Below the pieces are notes generated by a model. That model saw nothing but the letters and a program-made list of their open reading frames with translations, did not search any database and was not told the origin of the DNA. This document shows, one piece after another, positions 58,062-64,000 of a stretch of DNA of 64,000 nt. The DNA comes from Thermostichus lividus PCC 6715 (GTDB lineage: Bacteria; Cyanobacteriota; Cyanobacteriia; Thermosynechococcales; Thermosynechococcaceae), in the NCBI RefSeq assembly GCF_002754935.1, contig NZ_CP018092.1, positions 1,612,001 through 1,676,000 on the forward strand. Direction: 5' to 3'. Position numbers and translations under genes: made by a program. The first letter of the stretch is position 1. The number at the start of each line of letters is the position of its first letter.

Positions 58062-61000
58062 TCAGCTTTGGCGGTGTGCCGTCAGATCTAAACCAATGAC
58101 TTGGGTATGTTGCCCCCGGGCTTGAGTGACCCCAATGGTGCGCTGTGCGGCCTCAATCATTGGACGACGGAGACTAACCACGATAAACTGAGCATCTTGA
58201 CTTTGCTGCTGAATCATTTTTGCCAGTCGCTCTACGTTGGCTCCGTCCAAGAACATATCCACTTCATCAAAGGCATAAAAGGGTGAGGGGCGATAGCGTT
58301 GCAGGGCAAAGATAAAACTCAACGCTGTCAGCGACTTTTCTCCCCCGGACATCGAGGCCAACCGCTGCACCGGTTTACCTTTGGGGTGCGCCACAAGGTT
58401 TAACCCTCCGGCAAAGGGGTCTTCGGCATTTTCGAGCTGTAAGTACCCATCCCCGTCAGAGAGGGTGGCAAAAATCGTCTGAAAGTTGGCATTGACTGCT
58501 TCAAAGGCCTCTCGGAAGGATTGATGGCGCAGGGTGGTAAAGTTTTCAATGCGCAGCAGAATTTCGGTGCGCTCGGCCTCAAGAACGGCCAGCTTCTCCT
58601 GAAGTTCGTTCAGGCGGGCTTGGGTTGCCTCAAATTCACTAATGGCTAGCATATTCACTGGCTCTAGGCTGCGCAGGCGTTTTTCAAGGGTTTGGCACTG
58701 CTGTTGAATATCTGTGAGGGTCAGTTCAGCGGGAACCTCTGGCAGCGGATCTGGCAAGGGGGGATGTTCAATGGTCTCTAGTTCACGGTACTGGCGTTGA
58801 AGAGTGGCGATGGTTTCTGCAGCTTTTTGCTGTTGCCATTCCAGTTGTTGGTAGGCTTGCTGCGCCTGTCGCAGTTGATAGTCTTGGCGATCGCGATCGC
58901 CTTTGAGGGTTCCCAATTGATCTTCAAGGCGGCTGAGGGTCTGCTGCTGCGCTTGAATTTGAGCGGTTAAATCCGCAAGGGTCTGATCAAGGATTTGCTG
59001 TTGGCAGAGGGTGTCCTGTTGAGTGCGGCGGAGGCGGTCAATGTCGGTGTCGGTTTGCTGCAGGTCGCGCCCTACCTGCTCAAGCTGACGTTGGAGGTAC
59101 CCTAAGGCTTGATCAAACTGTTGAAGAGCGGCCACAGCAGCGGCATACTGCGTCTCTTGCTCCTGTAGTTTGCTTTGCAGTTGTTGCCAGTGCTGGTGGC
59201 TTGGGTTGGCCTCTAGGGCACTCAGTGCCAGTCGCTCTGCCGCGAGTTCTGCGTCTAGTTCAGGGAGCCGCGTTTGCAGTGCCGCCAGCTCGGCTTGGCT
59301 GATGTGCAAATCCGTGATGACTTGCTGGTGTTGGCGCTCTAGTTCCTGCTGTTGGCGCGCCTGCTGCTGCTGTTGCTGTTGGAGGTGCTGCCACTGTCGT
59401 TGGCGATCGCGGTGGGTTTGCCGTGCCTCCGCAAGGGCTTGGCTCAATTCGTTGACAGCGGCTTGCTGTTGGCTGCGCTCTTGCAGTAAGCGATGGAGTA
59501 AACGTTCGATTTCGCTGAGGCGATCGCGCAACTGTGTCATTTCCGCTGACTCTTGGGGGGTGCTACTCTGGCCAAAATGCAGTGTACTAGTGCGGCTGTG
59601 GCTACCACCGGTCATAGCTCCTGAGGGTTCTAATAGCTCTCCGTCGAGGGTGACCATGCGATACTGCCCCAAATACTGGCGAGCGGCTTCAAGGGTATTA
59701 AAGACCACTGTGGTGCCAAAAACGTAGGCAAAAATCGGCGCATACTCGGGAGCAAAGGTCACTAAGTTCAGGGCGTAGTCAAGGGCACCGTCCACAGACA
59801 AGGGCGCAAGCGGTTTGGGACGTGCTATTTTATTCAGAGGTAAAAAGGTTGCCCGACCCGCCCGCTCCCGCTTGAGGATGGCGATCGCCGCTGCCGCCAC
59901 ACTGTCATCCGCCACAACAATATTGCCAAGGCGCGCCCCGGCGGCAATCTCTAAGGCTAATTGGTATGGGGGAGCCACCTGGCCAAGTTGAGCCACGGTG
60001 CCCAACACGCCGGGCAAGTCCGCGTTCAAAATCAGGCGTGCGGCATAGCTGCCTTGGGTTTCTTGCACCGCCTGCCGACGCGCATCCAGTTGATCTAGTT
60101 CCCGCTGTTTTTGGCGTTGCTCCCGCTCTAGGCGTTGGTAGGTGTCCTCCGTTAGAGCCAGGTGGTGCTGAGCTGCGGCGAGTTGCTGGGCAAGGGTTTG
60201 TACCTGCTGTTCACTGGTGGTTAGCTCTGTAGTTGCCCTAGCCAGTGCACTCGTCAATTCTTCGTGCTGGCTTCTGAGGGGCGATCGCCGCCTGCTCTAG
60301 GTCTCCTTGGCGGCGGCTCAATTGGTGCGATCGCTCCAGCAGACGCGAAAGTTCACTGCGCCCGGGTTCTAACTCATGAATGATCTGATCAATGCGTTGC
60401 CGCCGTTGACGATGCTCAGCAAACCAAGCTTGGGCAGCAGTACTCAGGTCTTGGGCTTCGCGGCGCAGTTGGTTGAGGGTCTCCTCCGCGGTAGCAGCCG
60501 CCTGTACCAACGCTTGCCGCTCGTGGGTCTGCTGCTGGGCGAGTTGCGCTCCTAGCTGCTGCTGCTGTGCCAGTTGCTCTTCGCGTCGAGCCTGCTGAGC
60601 CTGTAACTGCTCCCCTATAGACTGTTGCTGCTGTTGCAAGTCCTGCTGCTGCCGCTGGCATTGTCGCTGCTGTGCTTGCAGATCCGCCAAGTGAGCCTGC
60701 ACCCGCAGATACTCCTCTTCGCCGAGCGCCTTGACCTGTTGATTGAGCTGCTCAAGGGTAGTGATGGCGGCAGCAATCTGTGCCTGCTGTTGCTCAAGTT
60801 GCTGCTGGCGGGTTATCTGTTCCTGTTTTAGCTGCTGGAGTTGTGCCGCCAGTTGAGCTTTCTGCTGGGCGTGGGCTTGCCACTGCCGTACTAAAAGCCA
60901 CTGTTCCCGTTCCTGTAGCTCTTGGCGCAGGGCTTGGTACTTTTGGGCTTGGATCCGATCTCGATCGAGGCGATCGCGCCGCTGAATGAGTTCATGTTCA

Positions 61001-61614
61001 ACAATCCGAAAGCGCTCCTCACGCTCCTTCACCGTGTCAAGTTTTTCCCGCGCTTGGGCAATTTTGCGGTCAAAATCTGCCACCCCCGCTAATTCGTCAA
61101 TGATTTCGCGGCGCATTTTGGCATTCATCGAAATAATGCCAGTCACATCCCCCTGCAACACCACGTTATACCCTTGGGGATAGATGCAAAACGCCTGTAA
61201 CTGCTCGTGCAGTTCATTGAGCGTGCAGGGTTGGTCATTGATGGCATAGGTCGAGGTATAGGTGCCCTGCTTTGTTACCCGCAACCGCCGCGTTACCCGC
61301 CATTCAGCGGTATCATCAAGGGCAAAGGTCACCGTCACTCGGGTTTCCACAACACTGTGACCACGGCGCGTTTGGCTGTGGTTCACTAAATCTGGCAAGC
61401 GCTCCGCCCGCATTCCCTTAGAACCGGCCAGCCCCAAGGCAAACAGTAGGGCATCCAAAAGGTTAGACTTCCCCGATCCATTCGGCCCCGAAACAACGGT
61501 AAAGCCCGGTAACAGCGGAATCAGCGTTGTGCCGCCAAACGACTTAAAATTCGTGAGTTCAAGCTGCTTAATATACACAGGCGAGGATGCGTTGCCAACC
61601 GTTTCATTATGCAC
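58062..61614 (-). pseudogene. smc: Chromosome-partition ATPase SMC, frameshifted in the coiled coil
   Basis: N-terminal part: [20 protein letters not shown], Walker [15 protein letters not shown], and a long coiled coil. C-terminal part: hinge ([20 protein letters not shown] ... [10 protein letters not shown]), second coiled coil, ABC signature [20 protein letters not shown] and Walker [14 protein letters not shown]. The frames meet near 60278-60281, a C4 run on the coding strand: with C3 it reads [20 protein letters not shown]. The corrected protein has about 1183 residues, normal for SMC. It organises the chromosome with ScpA/ScpB. The start may be GTG just before [10 protein letters not shown]. 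Confidence 0.9.
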
Positions 61615-61665
61615 AAGAATGCCATGAGCGCACGAGGCCAGTAGCGCGATCGCCTGTGGATGAAC

Positions 61666-62103
61666 TCAAAGACCTAAGTCTGCCAAAATATCGGTGGCAT
61701 GGGTGTCCGTTTTCACACTGGTATAAACGTGGGTAATAATGCCATTGCCATCAATGACGTAGGTCACCCGCTTGGCATAACCCCCACCATCAACATCGTA
61801 GGCTTTGATAATGGACTTGTTGACATCGGCGAGTAGGGGAAAGGGGAGACTAAATTTTTCGGTAAATTTTTGGTGAGAGGCTTCGTCATCACCACTGACC
61901 CCCAATACAACAATACCTTTCTCCTGATACGCCGCGTAGTTGTCCCGGAAGCTACAGGCTTCTTTGGTGCAGCCCGGGGTGTCGTCCTTGGGATAAAAGT
62001 AGAGAACAACGGTTTTACCGGCAAAGTCGGCCAATGAGACCGGCTTACCCGTTGTATCTGTGGTAGTAAAGGCCGGAGCAGGGGTGCCAACCGCTAACAC
62101 CAT
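61666..62103 (-). CDS. bcp: Thioredoxin-dependent peroxiredoxin BCP/PrxQ
   Basis: 145 residues from ATG 62103. VGTPAPAFTTTDTTGKPVSL opens it, and YFYPKDDTPGCTKEACSFRDNY carries the peroxidatic and resolving cysteines (C-x4-C), the PrxQ type. It reduces hydrogen peroxide and alkyl peroxides using thioredoxin. It starts just after the ABC permease gene ends and precedes smc by about 50 bases. Confidence 0.95.
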   Translation of the reverse strand: MVLAVGTPAPAFTTTDTTGKPVSLADFAGKTVVLYFYPKDDTPGCTKEACSFRDNYAAYQEKGIVVLGVSGDDEASHQKFTEKFSLPFPLLADVNKSIIKAYDVDGGGYAKRVTYVIDGNGIITHVYTSVKTDTHATDILADLGL

Positions 62104-62171
62104 AGTGAAACATCTCCCAGTTTTAAGTTTTGTAACTATATTATCGGCAACGGCGGGGCGATGGTGCAATG

Positions 62172-63196
62172 CTAATAATGAATGCGCGGATCTACCCACG
62201 CATTGATCATATCAATCACAATACTGGCAACAACAACAATCACCGCAAAGAAAACAATAATTCCCTGTACAGTTGGGTAGTCCCGTAGGGCAATGGCTTC
62301 GTAGAGGCGATTCCCCAGTCCCGGCCAAGAAAAGGTGACTTCGGTGAGCACTGCCCCCCCAACAGGCTGGCTAGGGTCAACCCCAGAACGGTGATGACGG
62401 GAATTAGGGCATTTTTTAGGGCATGGTGAACCAGAATTCGGGATTCGGGGATGCCGCGGGCGCGAGCTGCTTCAACGTAGTCAGCAAGCAGGGTTTCTTT
62501 GAGGTTGACGCGGACAATGCGCTCAAAAATACCACTGAGGACAATCCCCAAGGTTAATGCCGGCAGTGTGAGGTAGTAGAGGGCAACGCCAAATTGAGGC
62601 AGGTTAAGGCTGAGCAGGGCATCGAGGGTGTAGAGTCCGGTGGGGCCATTGGGGGGGGAGAGGGTAATGGGGTAGCGCGTGCCTAGGGGTAACCAGCCTA
62701 GTTCTACCGCAAATAGCAGTTGCAACAGCATCCCCAGCCAAAATAGGGGTAAGGCGTAGGTAATAATGCCAAACAAACGCCCGCCTATATCCCACGCGGA
62801 TCCCGCTCTAACGGCTGCGACGCTACCGATGATGACCCCCAACCCGAAGGCGATCGCCAAACTAAAGAGCGCCAGTTCTGCGGTTGCTGGAAAGTGCTTG
62901 GCAATAATTGTCGTCACTGCCTCCCCTTGGCTAGTGAGGGAGGTGCCCAAATCGAAGTGGAGCAATTGGCCAAGGTAGGTCAAATACTGTTGCCACAGGG
63001 GCTGAGCTAAGCCTAACTGTTGCCGCAGCGCCTCCTTGACCGCAGCCGGTGCCCGCGGCCCCAACACCGCATCGACGGGATCCCCCGGCGTGGCTCGCAG
63101 CAATAGAAATACGATGGTCACAATCGTCCAGAGCATGAGGGGTGCAAGCAGCAGCCGCACCAGCAGGTAGCCTTGAAGAGCGCGGAGTCGAGACAT
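62172..63196 (-). pseudogene. Peptide/nickel-type ABC permease (DppB/OppB-like), frameshifted near the end
   Basis: ATG 63196 starts a protein with RALQGYLLVRLLLAPLMLWT, TPGDPVDAVLGPRAPAAVKE and the permease loop VEAARARGIPESRILVHHAL. The frame slips at a G7 run on the coding strand (C7 at 62354-62360). With eight G it reads LLGGAVLTEVTFSWPGLGNR and continues to a stop at 62172 (NAWVDPRIHY). The corrected length is 341 residues, normal. It forms the membrane channel of a peptide or nickel importer; the other subunits are not in the window. Confidence 0.88.
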
Positions 63197-63250
63197 AGCA
63201 GTAAACTAGGGTTGCCCCTCACCCTACCACCCTAGGGCACACTGGCGGTG

Positions 63251-63478
63251 TTAGTCTTGAGACGTATCTGATAGCCGCAGGCGATCGCGCTCCAAGGCCG
63301 CTAAAAAGCGTTTTTCCACACTGTCGGCGGCAATTTGCAGGATTTGGTCAAGGGGGGTATCGTGCATAAACTTACTAGCAGCAGCGCTATACTCGCGGTT
63401 GGGGCAGCGATCGCCTAGGACACAGCCATTCACACAGGCTTCGGCACAATTAATGGTTTCGGGGGTTAAATCAGTCAT
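63251..63478 (-). CDS. Small cysteine-containing protein of unknown function
   Basis: 75 residues from ATG 63478. INCAEACVNGCVLGDRCPNREYSAAASKFM carries four cysteines near the start, possibly a metal or iron-sulfur site. The remainder is helical. The pattern is common in cyanobacterial genomes as I recall, with no assigned role. Leads the minus-strand cluster with the ABC permease. Confidence 0.6.
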   Translation of the reverse strand: MTDLTPETINCAEACVNGCVLGDRCPNREYSAAASKFMHDTPLDQILQIAADSVEKRFLAALERDRLRLSDTSQD

Positions 63479-63620
63479 GGTGCTGTGGTGCTCAGAGGAA
63501 TCCTTCAAATTTTAACAAGGGGTGCACCGCTGCCAAAATTGGCACAGATCGGCATATAGACATGGGCTAGAATCGTACAGACAGTACCCCTCAATGGCAC
63601 ACTGCTCCTAAGGACTCCCT

Positions 63621-64000
63621 ATGCGCAAAAAATGGGTCACGCTTCTGGTTTTAATTTTGGGGATCATTCCCTTTGTGGCCATTTCCTTGGTGCCCTTGCT
63701 CACCAGTGCCTTTACTAAACCCGCAGAGACTCCCACCCCTGTCGCCAGTCCTAACACCAGTGACCAAGTGGCCGAACTGCAAGCTCAGGAAAAAGGCTAT
63801 CAATTGGTCTTAGAGCGCGAACCCAATAACCCCACCGCGCTCGAAGGCTTAGTGATGACCCGGCTCCAACTGATTCAACTGGGGAAAGGCAGCATTAAGA
63901 GCGTGATTGATCCCCTGAAAAAATTGGCGGCACAGCGCCCTGAGCAAAGTGAGTATGCCATCCTGCTAGGTCAGGCACAGCAGCAAACGGGAGATCGCGA
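63621..64000 (+). CDS. TPR-type exported or anchored protein (partial)
   Basis: The frame begins at ATG 63621 with MRKKWVTLLVLILGIIPFVA, an N-terminal membrane anchor or signal peptide, and runs off the window. After a Pro/Thr linker it reads QVAELQAQEKGYQLVLEREP and LEGLVMTRLQLIQLGKGSIK, then EYAILLGQAQQQTGD, repeats of the TPR type. About 127 residues are visible. TPR proteins of this kind scaffold complexes in cyanobacterial membranes. Confidence 0.75.
   Translation, partial: MRKKWVTLLVLILGIIPFVAISLVPLLTSAFTKPAETPTPVASPNTSDQVAELQAQEKGYQLVLEREPNNPTALEGLVMTRLQLIQLGKGSIKSVIDPLKKLAAQRPEQSEYAILLGQAQQQTGDR

Noticed and set aside
58062-61614. Two separate SMC-related proteins as a new split condensin
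   Set aside because: The halves join perfectly with a one-base change and lack independent starts, so a frameshift is far more likely.

Overview
The window is chromosomal DNA of a unicellular cyanobacterium, most likely a thermophile of the Thermosynechococcus / Parathermosynechococcus group. It carries psbI, ldpA, ycf45- and ycf55-type genes, gap2, cyanobacterial FtsH, DUF1823, DUF1830, DUF3769 and DUF4346 genes, an SLH-OprB porin, and many copies of the HIP1 octamer GCGATCGC. The psbI product matches, as I remember it, the Thermosynechococcus protein. The species placement is inference. No CRISPR array, prophage or rRNA operon is visible.

Layout. 1-5.8 kb: a partial membrane protein, a degenerate M48-like membrane protein, a PD-(D/E)XK nuclease, an RNase D-like exonuclease, class II aldolase and a sulfotransferase. 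5.8-9.9 kb: a small exported protein, a tnpB relic, an LptF/G-type permease, gatB and DUF1823. 9.9-13.2 kb: bioA, ylxR, nusA and rimP on the minus strand. 13.2-13.9 kb: a graveyard of transposase fragments. 13.9-18.4 kb: a CRR7-like gene, a peroxiredoxin, the ldpA-ycf45 pair and a type IV pilin gene. 18.6-26 kb: ftsH, an FHA/PAS/GAF histidine kinase with a 768-bp tandem duplication, a LOG-family gene and purB. 26-30.3 kb: pstS-C-A-B and tRNA-Leu(CAA). 30.3-33.2 kb: pgl, a DUF3769 outer-membrane protein and psbI. 33.3-35.4 kb: a tnpB element followed by fragments of three other genes. 35.4-44.3 kb: pcrA, a RibD-C reductase, DUF1830, a radical SAM gene, gap2, a class V aminotransferase, MEKHLA and DUF389. 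44.6-51 kb: a porin, a Ycf55/DUF3685 protein, and a potassium-channel gene broken by an IS605-type element. 51-57.6 kb: DUF4346, a diheme cytochrome c, a TIGR03943 protein, a YqiJ-like protein, a YccF gene split by a miniature element, a PHP gene, an NAD-type dehydrogenase and a KtrB-like transporter. 57.6-64 kb: smc, a BCP peroxiredoxin, a peptide-type ABC permease and the start of a TPR protein.

Most genes are housekeeping: Calvin/glycolytic steps (aldolase, gap2, pgl), phosphate uptake (pst), tRNA-dependent amidation, transcription/translation factors, chromosome structure, envelope and redox functions.

Two themes stand out. First, six otherwise normal genes (class II aldolase, LptF-type permease, gap2, NAD-type dehydrogenase, smc, ABC permease) are each broken by what looks like one indel, all but one in a run of three or more identical bases; the pilin gene has a nonsense codon at position 6. 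Such clustering points to sequence error or draft quality as much as to biology. Second, IS200/IS605-type activity is heavy: two tnpB genes that look intact, several relics, and two host genes interrupted, one of them (yccF) by a 219-bp non-coding element whose removal restores the reading frame exactly. I did not find a convincing new defence or metabolic system. The best candidates for follow-up are the kinase duplication, the miniature IS element, the two dissimilar TnpB nucleases and the catalytically degenerate M48-like protein.
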